Assembly: GCA_031275395.1 (NCBI GenBank)
Contig: JAISOU010000055.1
Location: forward strand, 1 to 34,349
DNA from: Helicobacteraceae bacterium
Lineage (GTDB): Bacteria; Campylobacterota; Campylobacteria; Campylobacterales; SZUA-545
Length of the DNA: 34,349 nucleotides
Direction of reading: 5' to 3'
Positions 1 to 16,128 of the stretch are shown here, piece after piece. The stretch's first letter is position 1. Every line of letters begins with the position of its first letter. The notes under the pieces were generated by a model. That model searched no databases. It was not told where the DNA came from and saw nothing but the letters and a program-made list of their open reading frames with translations. The position numbers were made by a program, and so were the translations under genes.

Positions 1-8069
<8,069 letters not shown>

Positions 8070-8111
8070 TTACCTCGCAATAAAATTAACGCCGAAGCTC
8101 GGCGGAAAATG

Positions 8112-8133
8112 AAAACCGCGAAAACGCGGTTTT
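8112..8133 (-). terminator. stem-loop in rplL-rpoB spacer, possible attenuator
   Basis: A perfect 9-bp stem (AAAACCGCG / CGCGGTTTT) with a 4-base loop, directly upstream of rpoB. Read on the minus strand it is a GC-rich stem ending in four T, so it resembles a weak intrinsic terminator. In E. coli the rplL-rpoB gap holds a partial terminator that lowers polymerase expression; the same role here is inferred from position and shape only. Confidence 0.4.
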
Positions 8134-8260
8134 ATAGACTGATTGACGCAAAAAAAGACGCGGCGCACAATCGATACGCGCGAAGTTGGGGGCTCTTAAG
8201 TCCAAAAAAGCGCGCTTTTTGGAAACCTACGCAAACAAAAGAGCCGAAGGACGATCGTAA

Positions 8261-8277
8261 GCGGGCGTTTCGCCCGC
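8261..8277 (-). terminator. stem-loop just downstream of rplL
   Basis: A 7-bp perfect stem GCGGGCG / CGCCCGC with a 3-base loop, about 20 bases after the rplL stop codon. No T run follows on the minus strand, so it is more likely an RNA-stabilising or processing structure than a full terminator. Confidence 0.3.
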
Positions 8278-8295
8278 CGCGATCGCGATAATTTG

Positions 8296-8673
8296 TTACT
8301 TTAACTCGACCTGAGCGCCGGCTTCTTCGAGTTTTTTCTTCCAGTCCTCTACGTCGGCTTTTGCCACGTGTTCTTTGAGAACCGCGGGAGCGCTTTCTAC
8401 AAGGTCTTTCGCCTCTTTTAGTCCAAGACCGGTAAGCTCGCGGACAACTTTGATAACGTTGATCTTCTTCTCGCCCGCAGATTTAAGATGAACGTCAAAC
8501 TCGCTCTTCTCTTCGGCCGCTTCGGGAGCCGCCGCTACGCTAGCCGCGCCCGCCACTACGGTCGGAGCGGCGCTAACGCCGAACTTTTCTTCAAAAGCTT
8601 TAACGAGATCGTTAAGCTCGACTACAGTTAATTTGCCGATGTATTCCAGCAGTTCTTCTTTAGTGATCGCCAT
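8296..8673 (-). CDS. rplL: 50S ribosomal protein L7/L12
   Basis: Ribosomal stalk protein that recruits translation factors and sits as dimers on L10. 125 residues, normal for the family: N-terminal dimerisation helices, an Ala-rich hinge (about residues 38-55, [20 protein letters not shown]), and the globular factor-binding domain with [20 protein letters not shown] and [15 protein letters not shown] stop ends the gene before the hairpin-bearing rpoB spacer. AGGAAACAA precedes the ATG. It lies about 40 bases after rplJ, the usual arrangement. Confidence 0.98.
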   Translation of the reverse strand: MAITKEELLEYIGKLTVVELNDLVKAFEEKFGVSAAPTVVAGAASVAAAPEAAEEKSEFDVHLKSAGEKKINVIKVVRELTGLGLKEAKDLVESAPAVLKEHVAKADVEDWKKKLEEAGAQVELK

Positions 8674-8712
8674 TTGTTTCCTTTTTTTGTTTTTTAGCGT
8701 AATCTCGACGCG

Positions 8713-9192
8713 CTATGCGGCGAGTTTCTTAGACAGATTGTCAAGACCCGTAACGAAACCGCGTAGCGGAGCCGTCCAAACCGACAAAAGCATACCGATA
8801 AGCTGTTCTTTGGAAGGTAGCTTGGCAAGCGCGTCGATATAACTTGCATCGACCGCTTTATTCTCGATATAACCAGCCTTGAGCGAAAACTTCTCTTTGG
8901 ATTCGTCGGCGAATTTGCTTGCCATTTTAATTAGGCTCAAACCGTCGCCGCCCCAAAGAAAGACGTTTGTTTCTCGAAGGCTTAAACCCTCTTTGCCCGC
9001 GCTTTTCAAAGCGAGCGTCGCTAAGGAGTTTTTTACCACCTTAACGAACCCGCCAATCTTGCGCGTTCTATTTCTTAAATCCTCAAACTCCGACACGCTA
9101 AGACCTTTGTAATCCGCGACCAAAATAGTGTCGCTGTTTCCAAACTCTTTTGCGAGGTAGTCGACGATCTCCGTTTTTTCAGCTTTTGTCAT
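8713..9192 (-). CDS. rplJ: 50S ribosomal protein L10
   Basis: Base of the ribosomal stalk; binds 23S rRNA and the L7/L12 dimers. 159 residues. The N-terminal RNA-binding domain (residues about 1-100) has LVADYKGLSVSEFEDLR and the KVVKNSLATLALKSAG segment; the C-terminal helix (TAPLRGFVTGLDNLSKKLAA) carries the L7/L12 sites. AAGGAGATAA precedes the ATG. The upstream spacer can fold and is the expected place for L10 autoregulation. Confidence 0.97.
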   Translation of the reverse strand: MTKAEKTEIVDYLAKEFGNSDTILVADYKGLSVSEFEDLRNRTRKIGGFVKVVKNSLATLALKSAGKEGLSLRETNVFLWGGDGLSLIKMASKFADESKEKFSLKAGYIENKAVDASYIDALAKLPSKEQLIGMLLSVWTAPLRGFVTGLDNLSKKLAA

Positions 9193-9213
9193 TTATCTCC
9201 TTTCCGACAACTT

Positions 9214-9253
9214 CGGCGGGCTTTATTAAGTTCGGTCGCCCAAACGCCCGCTG
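9214..9253 (-). promoter_or_regulatory. candidate L10 leader structure
   Basis: In the rplA-rplJ spacer, 9214-9221 (CGGCGGGC) and 9246-9253 (GCCCGCTG) can pair over 8 positions, one of them a G-U, enclosing 24 bases. Many bacteria have an RNA leader here that L10-L7/L12 binds to repress rplJL. The assignment rests on position and pairing; I cannot match the internal bulges of the known leader. Confidence 0.3.
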
Positions 9254-9270
9254 TCTTTAGCCTACAGAAA

Positions 9271-9975
9271 TCAACCGCGCAGTTCCGTCAATTCATTTAC
9301 GTCTAATAGGATCGACGGCGACATAGTCAAGCTCATCGCCGCTTTTTTAACGTATTTGCCTTTGGCGCTCGCGGGCTTCATTCGGTTCAACGCTTTGACC
9401 AAAGTCGCGGCGTTCTCTCTGATCTTGTCGCTAGAAAAACTAGCCTTGCCGATACCGGCGTGGATATTGCCTTTTTTATCGACTTTGAAATTAACCTGAC
9501 CGCCCTTTGCGTTTTTAACGGCGGTCTTAACGTCCTGCGTTACCGTTCCCGTTTTGGGATTAGGCATAAGCCCTTTTGGTCCCAAAATCCGTCCGATCTT
9601 GCCCACTACGCCCATCATATCGGGCGTAGCGATCACAATATCAAAGTTGATAACGCCCTTTGCAACCTCTTCGGCAAGATCGTTATCGCCTACCACGTCC
9701 GCTCCGGCATCTTGCGCCTCTTTCGCCTTTTCGCCTTTAGCGAAAACCGCGACGCGCACCTTTTTACCCGTGCCGTGCGGCAGGACGACCGCGCCCCTGA
9801 TCATTTGATCCGCGTGGCGCGGATCGACGTTAAGCCAAACGGCTAACTCGACCGTTTCGTCAAACTTCGCGCTTTTAAGCTCGCCGATCTTTTGCGACGC
9901 TTTATCAAGCGAATAGATTGCGCCCTTTTCAAGCGTTTCGTTTAGTTTTTGTATCCGCTTTGCAACTTTTGCCAT
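9271..9975 (-). CDS. rplA: 50S ribosomal protein L1
   Basis: Binds the mobile L1 stalk of 23S rRNA and, in other bacteria, represses its own mRNA. 234 residues, the usual length. Landmarks are [21 protein letters not shown] near residue 48, the [19 protein letters not shown] signature around residues 131-149, and [19 protein letters not shown]. It follows rplK by 11 bases in the conserved nusG-rplK-rplA-rplJ-rplL order. Confidence 0.98.
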   Translation of the reverse strand: MAKVAKRIQKLNETLEKGAIYSLDKASQKIGELKSAKFDETVELAVWLNVDPRHADQMIRGAVVLPHGTGKKVRVAVFAKGEKAKEAQDAGADVVGDNDLAEEVAKGVINFDIVIATPDMMGVVGKIGRILGPKGLMPNPKTGTVTQDVKTAVKNAKGGQVNFKVDKKGNIHAGIGKASFSSDKIRENAATLVKALNRMKPASAKGKYVKKAAMSLTMSPSILLDVNELTELRG

Positions 9976-9986
9976 ATTTCCAGCTC

Positions 9987-10412
9987 CTAATCCACTACCT
10001 GAATACCCATACTACGGGCGGAACCCGCCACGCTTTTGAACGCGGACTCCTCGTCTGAAGTATTCATATCGACGATCTTCTGTTTGACGATCGCCTGAAT
10101 CTGCGCTTTTGTGATCTTGCCAACGATGTTTTTAAGGGGGTTATCAGTCCCCTTCTCTACTCCCGCCGCTTTTTTGACAAGATCGGTAACGGGCGGTTGC
10201 TTAGTAATAAACGAAAAACTTTTGTCCTCGTAAACCGTGATCACGACGGGCAGATTCCAACCCGCGCTATCTTTTGTCTTTTCGTTGAACTCCTTGCAAA
10301 ACGCCATAATATTGACGCCTCTTTGACCCAAAGCGGGACCGACTGGAGGCGACGGATTCGCTTTAGTTGCAGGAATAACGAGCTTGATCTGTCCCACGAC
10401 TTTTTTAGCCAT
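9987..10412 (-). CDS. rplK: 50S ribosomal protein L11
   Basis: Part of the GTPase-associated centre, binding 23S rRNA near the thiostrepton site. 141 residues. The start [20 protein letters not shown] and the [21 protein letters not shown] motif, with the two prolines of the drug-binding linker, are typical; the C-terminal RNA-binding domain ends [10 protein letters not shown]. It lies 13 bases after nusG. Confidence 0.98.
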   Translation of the reverse strand: MAKKVVGQIKLVIPATKANPSPPVGPALGQRGVNIMAFCKEFNEKTKDSAGWNLPVVITVYEDKSFSFITKQPPVTDLVKKAAGVEKGTDNPLKNIVGKITKAQIQAIVKQKIVDMNTSDEESAFKSVAGSARSMGIQVVD

Positions 10413-10425
10413 TTGCTTACCTTTC

Positions 10426-10962
10426 TTAAACTATCTTTTTTACTTGCGAATAGAGCATTTCAACGGGAGTCGATCGCCCGAAAATCGAAACGTTCAGGCG
10501 CAATTTGCCCGTCGCCGCGTCATACTCTTCGACAACGCCGGTAAAGTTTTCAAACGGGCCGTCTACGATGCGCACCTGTTCGGCGGTATCGAAGAATATC
10601 TTGTGCTTCGCGGGCGCTTTATTCCTCGCCTTATCCAAGATAAGCTGAATATCCTTCTCGCTTAGCTCGGAAGGGCTTTCCGTTTCGCCGATAAAGCGAG
10701 AAACCTTCGAAAGCGACTGAATGCGATGCTGCATATCTTTGTCCATCTCCAACTGCGCGAAAACGTAGCCGGGATAAAGACATCTTGCGACCGTCTTCGA
10801 CTTGCCGCTTTTGCCGTCAATCTCGATGAGATCCTCCGTTGGAACGACGACCTCCGCGATACGATCGGGAATCGAAAGCTCGTCGCGCAGACGCTCGATC
10901 GCCTTTTTAACGCTCTGTTCGCTTCCGTAATAAGTCTGGATCGCATACCATTTCTGCGCCAT
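10426..10962 (-). CDS. nusG: transcription termination/antitermination protein NusG
   Basis: RNA polymerase processivity factor that links transcription to translation and Rho. 178 residues, normal. The N-terminal NGN domain starts [20 protein letters not shown] and has [11 protein letters not shown]; the C-terminal KOW domain has [19 protein letters not shown]. The start ATG lies 9 bases after the secE stop, so the two are likely co-translated. Confidence 0.98.
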   Translation of the reverse strand: MAQKWYAIQTYYGSEQSVKKAIERLRDELSIPDRIAEVVVPTEDLIEIDGKSGKSKTVARCLYPGYVFAQLEMDKDMQHRIQSLSKVSRFIGETESPSELSEKDIQLILDKARNKAPAKHKIFFDTAEQVRIVDGPFENFTGVVEEYDAATGKLRLNVSIFGRSTPVEMLYSQVKKIV

Positions 10963-10971
10963 CTATCGCCC

Positions 10972-11154
10972 TTAATTTATTACCGACGAGATACTGTAAC
11001 TCATCAGCAGATCGACTAGAGCTAAAAAAAGCGTAATTACGGTTACGACCGAAAAAACCGCTATAAAAGCGCTCTTCACCTGCATTGGCAGGGGAAAGAT
11101 GACCTTGCTTAACTCCGCTCTTGAGAGCCGAAAATAGCTAATTAGTTTTTCCAT
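10972..11154 (-). CDS. secE: preprotein translocase subunit SecE
   Basis: Essential small subunit of the SecYEG inner-membrane translocon. 60 residues: a short amphipathic N-terminal helix with LSKVIFP (the conserved region just before the membrane helix) and one transmembrane helix at about residues 28-52. This is the minimal single-span form usual in Campylobacterota. It sits between tRNA-Trp and nusG, its classic place. Confidence 0.96.
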   Translation of the reverse strand: MEKLISYFRLSRAELSKVIFPLPMQVKSAFIAVFSVVTVITLFLALVDLLMSYSISSVIN

Positions 11155-11177
11155 TTATATCCCTCTGTATCCCCTAA

Positions 11178-11253
11178 TGGCAGGGTAGGTAGGATTCGAA
11201 CCCACAACCTACTGATTTGGAATCAGCCGCTCTACCGTTGGAGCTACTACCCT
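11178..11253 (-). tRNA. trnW: tRNA-Trp (anticodon CCA)
   Basis: 76 nt including an encoded CCA tail. The acceptor AGGGTAG pairs with CTACCCT; the anticodon loop TTCCAAA gives CCA for UGG; the T-arm carries GGTTCGAATCC. It is located between rpmG and secE and is almost certainly cotranscribed with them. Confidence 0.98.
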
Positions 11254-11297
11254 AACATAACGCCCTACCCGCCCCCGCGAACGGGAACGGATAGACG

Positions 11298-11450
11298 TTA
11301 TATTTTCGTTTCTTTATGCGCCGTGTGCTTTTTCAGACGCGGGCAATACTTCCTATACTCGACCTTATCAGGGTGAGTTTTCTTGTTCTTTGTGGTCGTG
11401 TAGTTAATATCGCCGCACTCCACGCACTTCAACCCGATCTTATCGCGCAT
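11298..11450 (-). CDS. rpmG: 50S ribosomal protein L33
   Basis: Small 23S rRNA-binding protein, 50 residues, read directly from the minus strand: starts [20 protein letters not shown] and ends in [10 protein letters not shown]. One CxxC pair is present (C9, C12), while the second half of the zinc ribbon is reduced to a single Cys in [10 protein letters not shown], as I recall for Campylobacter L33. The ATG lies 9 bases after the tuf stop, with AAGG upstream. The gene is short and easy to miss. Confidence 0.95.
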   Translation of the reverse strand: MRDKIGLKCVECGDINYTTTKNKKTHPDKVEYRKYCPRLKKHTAHKETKI

Positions 11451-11459
11451 AACTAGACC

Positions 11460-12668
11460 TTACTTAATAATCTTCGTAACGACGCCCGCGCCGACGGTTC
11501 TGCCGCCTTCTCGGATAGCGAAGCGCGTGCCTTCTTCGATAGCGATCGGAGCGATTAAGGCGCATGAAACCTTAATGTTATCCCCAGGCATAACCATCTC
11601 GACGCCCGCAGGAAGAGAAACCGCGCCGGTAACGTCCGTCGTGCGGATATAAAACTGCGGACGATAGCCGGCGAAGAAAGGCGTATGTCGTCCGCCTTCG
11701 TCTTTGGTTAGCACGTAGATTTCCGCTTCAAACTCGGTGTGCGGGTTGATCGTGCCGGGTTTTGCCAGCACCATACCGCGCTCTACTTCCTCTTTTTTCG
11801 TGCCGCGTAAAAGAATGCCGCAGTTATCGCCCGCTTCGCCTTGCTCCATCTCTTTGTGGAACATTTCTACGCCCGTAACGACGGTTTTGCGAGTTTCGCG
11901 CAAACCGATAATTTCAACTTCCTCGCCCACTTTCACCACGCCGCGATCGATACGACCGGTAACGACCGTGCCGCGACCCGAGATCGAGAAAACGTCTTCG
12001 ACCGGCATCAGGTAAGGCTTATCCGTTTCGCGCTTAGGAGTAGGAATAAACTCGTCGACCGTATCTAAGAGCTTAACGACCTTAGCCGTCCATTCGTCCT
12101 CTTTGCCTTCCATACCCGCGTCGAGCGCCAGCTTCGCCGAACCTGCGATAATCGGAGTGTCGTCGCCGGGAAACTCGTATTTGCTAAGCGTTTCGCGCAC
12201 TTCCATCTCGACAAGCTCGATCATCTCGGCTCTTTCGCTCTCGTCCAACATATCCTCTTTGTTTAGGAAAACGACGATATACGGAACGCCGACTTGGCGC
12301 GCCAAAAGAATGTGTTCTTTGGTTTGCGCCATAACGCCGTCGGTAGCGGCGATCACAAGGATCGCGCCGTCCATTTGCGCCGCGCCGGTGATCATATTTT
12401 TGACGTAGTCGGCGTGTCCGGGACAATCGACGTGAGCGTAGTGGCGCTTCGCCGTTTCGTATTCTACGTGGCTCGTAGCGATCGTAATGCCGCGCTCTTT
12501 TTCTTCGGGCGCGTTATCGATCTGATCGTACGCCTTCTTTTCGCCGCCGTATTTATTCGCTAAAACGACGGTGATCGCCGCCGTAAGCGTAGTCTTGCCG
12601 TGATCGACGTGTCCGATCGTGCCGATATTGATATGCGGCTTGGATCGGACGAATTTTTCTTTTGCCAT
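11460..12668 (-). CDS. tuf: elongation factor Tu
   Basis: GTPase that delivers aminoacyl-tRNA to the ribosome. 402 residues, a few longer than the common 394-399. G1 GHVDHGKT is at residues 19-26, the effector region has [19 protein letters not shown]3 is DCPGH and G4 is NKED (NKxD). Domains 2 and 3 follow ([40 protein letters not shown]), ending GVVTKIIK. This is the tRNA-linked (tufB-like) position. No second tuf copy is in the window. Confidence 0.99.
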   Translation of the reverse strand: MAKEKFVRSKPHINIGTIGHVDHGKTTLTAAITVVLANKYGGEKKAYDQIDNAPEEKERGITIATSHVEYETAKRHYAHVDCPGHADYVKNMITGAAQMDGAILVIAATDGVMAQTKEHILLARQVGVPYIVVFLNKEDMLDESERAEMIELVEMEVRETLSKYEFPGDDTPIIAGSAKLALDAGMEGKEDEWTAKVVKLLDTVDEFIPTPKRETDKPYLMPVEDVFSISGRGTVVTGRIDRGVVKVGEEVEIIGLRETRKTVVTGVEMFHKEMEQGEAGDNCGILLRGTKKEEVERGMVLAKPGTINPHTEFEAEIYVLTKDEGGRHTPFFAGYRPQFYIRTTDVTGAVSLPAGVEMVMPGDNIKVSCALIAPIAIEEGTRFAIREGGRTVGAGVVTKIIK

Positions 12669-12712
12669 CTCTTATTTCCTTTCTTTTTTTACTTCTTGTT
12701 TAGCTCGTTATA

Positions 12713-12787
12713 TGGAGCCCATAAGAAGAATTGAACTTCCGACCTCTTCCTTACCAAGGAAGCGCTCTGCCTCTGAGCTATATGGGC
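12713..12787 (-). tRNA. trnT: tRNA-Thr (anticodon GGT)
   Basis: 75 nt with encoded CCA. Acceptor GCCCATA / TATGGGC; anticodon stem CTTCC / GGAAG around loop TTGGTAA, giving GGT. It is the last of the four tRNAs upstream of tuf, matching the thrU-tyrU-glyT-thrT-tufB order known in many proteobacteria. Confidence 0.97.
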
Positions 12788-12926
12788 GCGAGGCATTATC
12801 TTTAGGCTTTATTTCGCTCGCAAAGAGCTTAAACCAACCTCAAAGGTTCCGCTTTATGAAACGCGTGAATGATTCGGCAGGGGGGGCAAAAAATGCCAGC
12901 TCCCGAACTAACCGAACTTGCGTCAT

Positions 12927-13003
12927 TGGAGCGGGAGACGGGACTCGAACCCGCGACCCTCAGCTTGGAAGGCTAATGCTCTAGCCAACTGAGCTACTCC
13001 CGC
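12927..13003 (-). tRNA. trnG: tRNA-Gly (anticodon TCC)
   Basis: 77 nt with encoded CCA. Acceptor GCGGGAG / CTCCCGC; anticodon stem TTAGC / GCTGA around loop CTTCCAA, giving TCC; T-loop GGGTTCGAGTCCC. It is separated from the downstream tRNA-Thr by about 140 bases in which I see no gene. Confidence 0.98.
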
Positions 13004-13115
13004 ACGAAGCGCGTATTTTAGCTAATTTTACGCTTACGACTTTCGTGCGATCATAGATCGCCGCCGAAAGTTTTAGCTTTTTAGCCAAAATCCTACGCGC
13101 AAAATAGGCGTCCAA

Positions 13116-13200
13116 TGGTGGTGAGAGAAGGATTCGAACCTTCGAAGGCAGAGCCAACAGATTTACAGTCTGTCCCCTTTGACCGCTCGGGAATCTCACC
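13116..13200 (-). tRNA. trnY: tRNA-Tyr (anticodon GTA)
   Basis: 85 nt, class II with a long variable arm, encoded CCA. Acceptor GGTGAGA / TCTCACC; anticodon stem ACAGA / TCTGT around loop CTGTAAA, giving GTA. Confidence 0.98.
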
Positions 13201-13304
13201 TCGCCTTGCAAAACGACCAAACGCCTCGCAACGCCATAACGCCTAACGCAAGTCCAGCGCGGTAAAACGCTGTTTCTTAAAAACTGAAACCAAAACGACT
13301 AAAC

Positions 13305-13380
13305 TGGAGCTGGTTAAGGGACTTGAACCCCCGACCTGCTGCTTACAAGGCAGCTGCTCTACCAACTGAGCTAAACCAGC
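13305..13380 (-). tRNA. trnT: tRNA-Thr (anticodon TGT)
   Basis: 76 nt with encoded CCA. Acceptor GCTGGTT / AACCAGC; anticodon stem GCTGC / GCAGC around loop CTTGTAA, giving TGT. First gene of the tRNA-tuf transcription unit. Confidence 0.98.
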
Positions 13381-13399
13381 CCTGAAGTTTAAGGGCGCA

Positions 13400-13405
13400 A
13401 TTGTA
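13400..13405 (-). promoter_or_regulatory. alternative -10 box (TACAAT) for tRNA-tuf operon
   Basis: Minus-strand TACAAT lies 19 bases before the 5' end of tRNA-Thr(TGT), preceded by GC at extended -10 distance. It would place transcription start about 12 bases before the tRNA. It competes with the better box at 13453-13458. Confidence 0.35.
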
Positions 13406-13452
13406 GCTTGCAATCCTTAATCTGCCATTAAATCCCGCCTAAAAACGCCGAA

Positions 13453-13458
13453 ATTATA
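13453..13458 (-). promoter_or_regulatory. -10 box (TATAAT) for tRNA-tuf operon
   Basis: Minus-strand TATAAT is preceded by a run of seven T and G (TTTTTTTG), the form of the housekeeping sigma-70 promoter in Campylobacter and Helicobacter, which lacks a clear -35 box. It lies about 70 bases upstream of the first tRNA and is the best promoter candidate for the whole 13 kb minus-strand cluster. Confidence 0.55.
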
Positions 13459-13675
13459 CAAAAAAACGTCCGTTTCGCCGCGAATCGATCGCCAACAAAC
13501 TAGCTTCGCAACGCGGTTCGCGCAAAATTGCAAAAATCCGCGCGACTTTTTACCCGCGGCAATGATTTCGCCTGTTTTGCAAGACCCGCAAACGTCGCCA
13601 ATCGCTTTTTTTGTGAAATTGGGAAGACGACTAGGAGAGCTTAGGTAATATATCGGCTTATTTTTAGGAGATAAT

Positions 13676-14167
13676 ATGTTAGATAAAGAACCGATGACGC
13701 CTAAAGGCTACGAAAAGATCGTTAAAGAGTTGGAGCGTCTTAAAAACGCGGAGCGCGCGATTGTGGCGAAGGAGATACAGATCGCGGCGCAACTAGGCGA
13801 TCTTAAAGAAAACGCCGAATATCACGCCGCGAAAGAGAAGATGAATCACTTAGAAAAGCGCGTTTCGCTCTTAGAACAGTTTGTCGCTAAAGCGCAGGTG
13901 ATCGATCCGTCTACGCTCCCGCACAAGCGCGTTAGCTTCGGTTCGACCGTTACTTTATTGGATCTCGAAACGGAAAAAGAGATTGCTTATACGATCGTAG
14001 GCTCGGCGGAGAGCGACGCGGCAAAAGGTATGATCTCGATCGGATCGCCGCTTGCCAGAGCGTTGATCGGTAAAGAGGCGGGCGCGGACGTCGTAGCCGA
14101 TCTGCCGAATGGAATAAAAGAATATGAAATCGTTTCGATCGGCTACAAAGAGATCGGGCTTGATTAG
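13676..14167 (+). CDS. greA: transcription elongation factor GreA
   Basis: Rescues backtracked RNA polymerase by stimulating transcript cleavage. 163 residues, the normal length. The N-terminal coiled coil (about 10-80) carries GDLKENAEYHAAKEK, whose D42 and E45 match the acidic tip residues of the family. The C-terminal FKBP-like domain has KGMISIGSPLARALIGKEAG. The start ATG follows AGGAGATAAT; MLDKEPMTPKGYEK aligns with the family N-terminus. It is followed 40 bases later by dut, a pairing I recall from Helicobacter pylori. Confidence 0.97.
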   Translation: MLDKEPMTPKGYEKIVKELERLKNAERAIVAKEIQIAAQLGDLKENAEYHAAKEKMNHLEKRVSLLEQFVAKAQVIDPSTLPHKRVSFGSTVTLLDLETEKEIAYTIVGSAESDAAKGMISIGSPLARALIGKEAGADVVADLPNGIKEYEIVSIGYKEIGLD

Positions 14168-14207
14168 AAAAACATACGGTTCTTGAACCTTAAAAGGCGG
14201 GTAAAAA

Positions 14208-14636
14208 GTGAAATTGCAAATAAAAAAACTTGATCCTAGTGCGCGGATTCCAAAATACCAAAGCGCCAACGCGGCGGGCTTCGATCTACACGCGCTAGAA
14301 GACGGCGAAATAGCTGCGGGCAAAAGCGCTCTAATTAAAACGGGACTGGCGATCTCTTTACCGATCGGCTACGAATTGCAGGTGCGCCCAAGAAGCTCGT
14401 TAGCGTTAAAACATAGCGTTACGGTGCTTAATTCGCCCGGCACGGTCGATAGCGACTATCGCGGCGAATTGATGATAATCTTGATCAACTTAGGGAACGA
14501 AACTTTCAAAATCAGCGCAGGCGATCGAATTGCGCAGGCGATCTTAAGCGCCGTTTCGCAAGCCGATCTCATCGAGGTTGAAGAGCTTGACAAAACGGAG
14601 CGCGGCGCGGGCGGTTTTGGAAGCACGGGCAGATAA
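14208..14636 (+). CDS. dut: deoxyuridine 5'-triphosphate nucleotidohydrolase (trimeric dUTPase)
   Basis: Hydrolyses dUTP to dUMP and pyrophosphate, keeping uracil out of DNA and feeding dTMP synthesis. 142 residues with all five motifs of the homotrimeric family: AGFDLHA (23-29), PRSSLALK (61-68; Ser replaces the more common Gly), NSPGTVDSDYRGEL (75-88), DRIAQAIL (106-113) and RGAGGFGSTG (132-141). The start is GTG at 14208, with AAGGCGGG upstream. Campylobacter jejuni is known for an unrelated dimeric dUTPase, so the trimeric type here is closer to Helicobacter. Confidence 0.96.
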   Translation: MKLQIKKLDPSARIPKYQSANAAGFDLHALEDGEIAAGKSALIKTGLAISLPIGYELQVRPRSSLALKHSVTVLNSPGTVDSDYRGELMIILINLGNETFKISAGDRIAQAILSAVSQADLIEVEELDKTERGAGGFGSTGR

Positions 14637-14698
14637 ACGCCGAGTTTCTCGCGGTTTTTGCGACGCTTAGACAAATAGGCATAAAACCGCGAAACATA

Positions 14699-14734
14699 AA
14701 ACGCGACGGCTTTTTAATCGCGCCCGTCGCGTTT
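14699..14734 (+). terminator. stem-loop downstream of dut
   Basis: An 11-bp perfect stem AAACGCGACGG / CCGTCGCGTTT with a 14-base loop, about 60 bases after the dut stop. Only three T end the right arm, so termination strength is doubtful, but it is the best 3' structure for the greA-dut unit. Confidence 0.4.
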
Positions 14735-14839
14735 AATCGACTACGAAATTAGCGCGGCAAATTTATTTTCAGCGCCTTCAATCGCTCTTTTCTTTCCTAA
14801 ACGCTCTTAATAATAACATAGGCTCGAGAACAGTTTAGC

Positions 14840-14907
14840 GGGCTACGCCCTTTGCGCGGTTTTTCTCCGCCCGCATTTGGGGCGGGGGTCAATGCTACGC
14901 ATTGACC
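14840..14907. repeat. three consecutive short hairpins
   Basis: Three stem-loops follow each other: GGGC/GCCC around TAC (14840-14850), CCGCCC/GGGCGG (14867-14885) and the 8-bp GGTCAATG/CATTGACC around CTACG (14887-14907). The word CTACG sits in the loop or arm of the first and third. It resembles REP/attC-like folded DNA rather than a simple terminator. Function unknown. Confidence 0.45.
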
Positions 14908-15056
14908 TATTACATGCCCCAAACGTCGCATACAGCCGGAACGTTATGCGCAATGCGTCCTAAATTTTATGAAAAAATAAAAAACAGCAACTTTATACAA
15001 TACAAACATAAAAATAGGCGATAAAATAACAATCAAACTTTATAAGGAGCGTTCTT

Positions 15057-15440
15057 ATGGACAAAACGGCATTTGAATTGGGAACCATTTATATTAATGG
15101 GCACGAACTCAATAAAACGGAAAATATTGGGTGGCAAAAACATCCGAAATTTGACGGGGTCTTTACAAAAGGTCTGTTTTCTGGTAAAGACAGCAATGAC
15201 AATTTAAGCGCGATGCTGGTCAAAATTGAGCCAAATTGCGAAATTGGAAACCATATCCATGAGGGGAAGGCGGAATTGCACGAAGTAATTCATGGGGAAG
15301 GCGTTACATTGGTAAATGATAAAAGCATCGTCTACAAACAGGGAACTATATCCTTGATACCGGCTGATATTCCACATAGCGTAAAAGCCAATAACAGCGG
15401 CCTCGTTTTGTTGGCTAAATTTACGCCGCCTTTAAATTAG
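15057..15440 (+). CDS. single-domain cupin protein
   Basis: Small cupin barrel, 127 residues, probably cytosolic. Cupin motif 1 is complete: H66-x-H68, E73 and G80 (GNHIHEGKAELHEVIHGEG); motif 2 has PADIPHSVKANN with H107. These three His and one Glu normally hold one divalent metal. No fused domain is present, so substrate or ligand cannot be told. The start ATG follows AAGGAG by 7 bases. The AraC-type regulator begins 1 base after its stop, so they are one operon and the cupin may supply or consume the signal the regulator senses. Low-GC codon use sets it apart from the neighbours and points to horizontal acquisition. Confidence 0.85.
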   Translation: MDKTAFELGTIYINGHELNKTENIGWQKHPKFDGVFTKGLFSGKDSNDNLSAMLVKIEPNCEIGNHIHEGKAELHEVIHGEGVTLVNDKSIVYKQGTISLIPADIPHSVKANNSGLVLLAKFTPPLN

Positions 15441-15441
15441 A

Positions 15442-16128
15442 ATGGTTTATCAGGCGATAATAAAACCAGAGTACGAATTTTTAGAAATTAGAAATTCGTC
15501 CCATAATTTTCCTATTCATTTTCATAAAAGATTATGTATAGGAAAAGTTATCTCCGGATCACAATATATAGAAATAAATAATCGTGAAAATAAAATATCA
15601 AAAAATGAGGTATATATTATTCCGCCATATATTACCCATTCGTGTAAAACCAATGGGAATAGGGATTATTTGGTATTTTCATTGAACCCAAGCGAAATAA
15701 AAAATTGGGAAATATTATCTGAAGGGGCAAAATATCTCGATTTGGATTTAACTAAAATAAAAAAATTAATAGATGGTATTATTTGCAGTAATGATTTGGA
15801 AAAGAATAATATTGTCAATTATTTATTAAATTATTGCGAAGAAAATCAAAATAACAATATAAAACTAAACGACGTTGCCAATAAACTTGGATACAATAAA
15901 TATTATATTTTACATTTATTTAAAGAAAAAATGGGCATTAGTTTGCATCAGTATATTATACAATTAAAAATAAAACGGGCAAAACAAAATAAAAACAATA
16001 ATTTATTGGACATTGCGCTGGAAAACGGTTTTTTTGATCAAAGCCATTTTATAAGGCATTTTAAAAGATATGAAGGAATAACGCCAAAAGAATATTATAG
16101 ATCAAAAACAACGGAGTACTGCACATAA
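15442..16128 (+). CDS. AraC/XylS-family transcriptional regulator
   Basis: 228 residues. The N-terminal half is a cupin-like sensor (FPIHFHKRLCIGKVISGSQY, then NEVYIIPPYITHSCK, residues about 20-70). The C-terminal 100 residues are the double helix-turn-helix: KLNDVANKLGYNKYYILHLF for the first helices and LDIALENGFFDQSHFIRHF with KRYEGITPKEYY for the conserved second half. This is the standard AraC ligand-sensing architecture; the effector is unknown. ATG begins 1 base after the cupin stop. The coding sequence is very AT-rich and lacks the GATCGC words common elsewhere, a strong sign of foreign origin. Confidence 0.9.
   Translation: MVYQAIIKPEYEFLEIRNSSHNFPIHFHKRLCIGKVISGSQYIEINNRENKISKNEVYIIPPYITHSCKTNGNRDYLVFSLNPSEIKNWEILSEGAKYLDLDLTKIKKLIDGIICSNDLEKNNIVNYLLNYCEENQNNNIKLNDVANKLGYNKYYILHLFKEKMGISLHQYIIQLKIKRAKQNKNNNLLDIALENGFFDQSHFIRHFKRYEGITPKEYYRSKTTEYCT

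Larger units (their letters stand above)
14637..15056 (+). other. 420-base hairpin-rich non-coding spacer, left border of AT-rich islet
   Basis: No coding region is supported. It holds a run of inverted repeats: CGCGGTTTT near 14650 with AAAACCGCG near 14683; an 11-bp stem at 14699-14709/14724-14734; GGGC-TAC-GCCC at 14840-14850; CCGCCC/GGGCGG at 14867-14872/14880-14885; and GGTCAATG-CTACG-CATTGACC at 14887-14907. At 14943-14949 GTTATGC resembles an integron recombination core. From about 14960 the composition turns strongly AT-rich up to the cupin gene. A possible -10 (TATACA, 14994-14999) and a clear AAGGAG serve that gene. Confidence 0.5.

Noticed and set aside
8109-8291. 60-codon open frame between rpoB and rplL on the plus strand
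   Set aside because: It lies antisense to the operon transcript across both hairpins, has no ribosome site, and gives a basic low-complexity peptide typical of chance frames.
9460-9846. 128-codon plus-strand frame inside rplA
   Set aside because: Antisense to a certain ribosomal protein gene, with no start signal.
12619-12984. 121-codon plus-strand frame across tRNA-Thr and tRNA-Gly
   Set aside because: It runs through two certain tRNA genes; the peptide GAGDGTRTRDPQLGR is a well-known false ORF from antisense tRNA.
12981-13220. 79-codon minus-strand frame across tRNA-Tyr
   Set aside because: It overlaps tRNA-Tyr; the RFPSGQRGQTVNLLALPSKV peptide is a known artefact of tRNA sequence.
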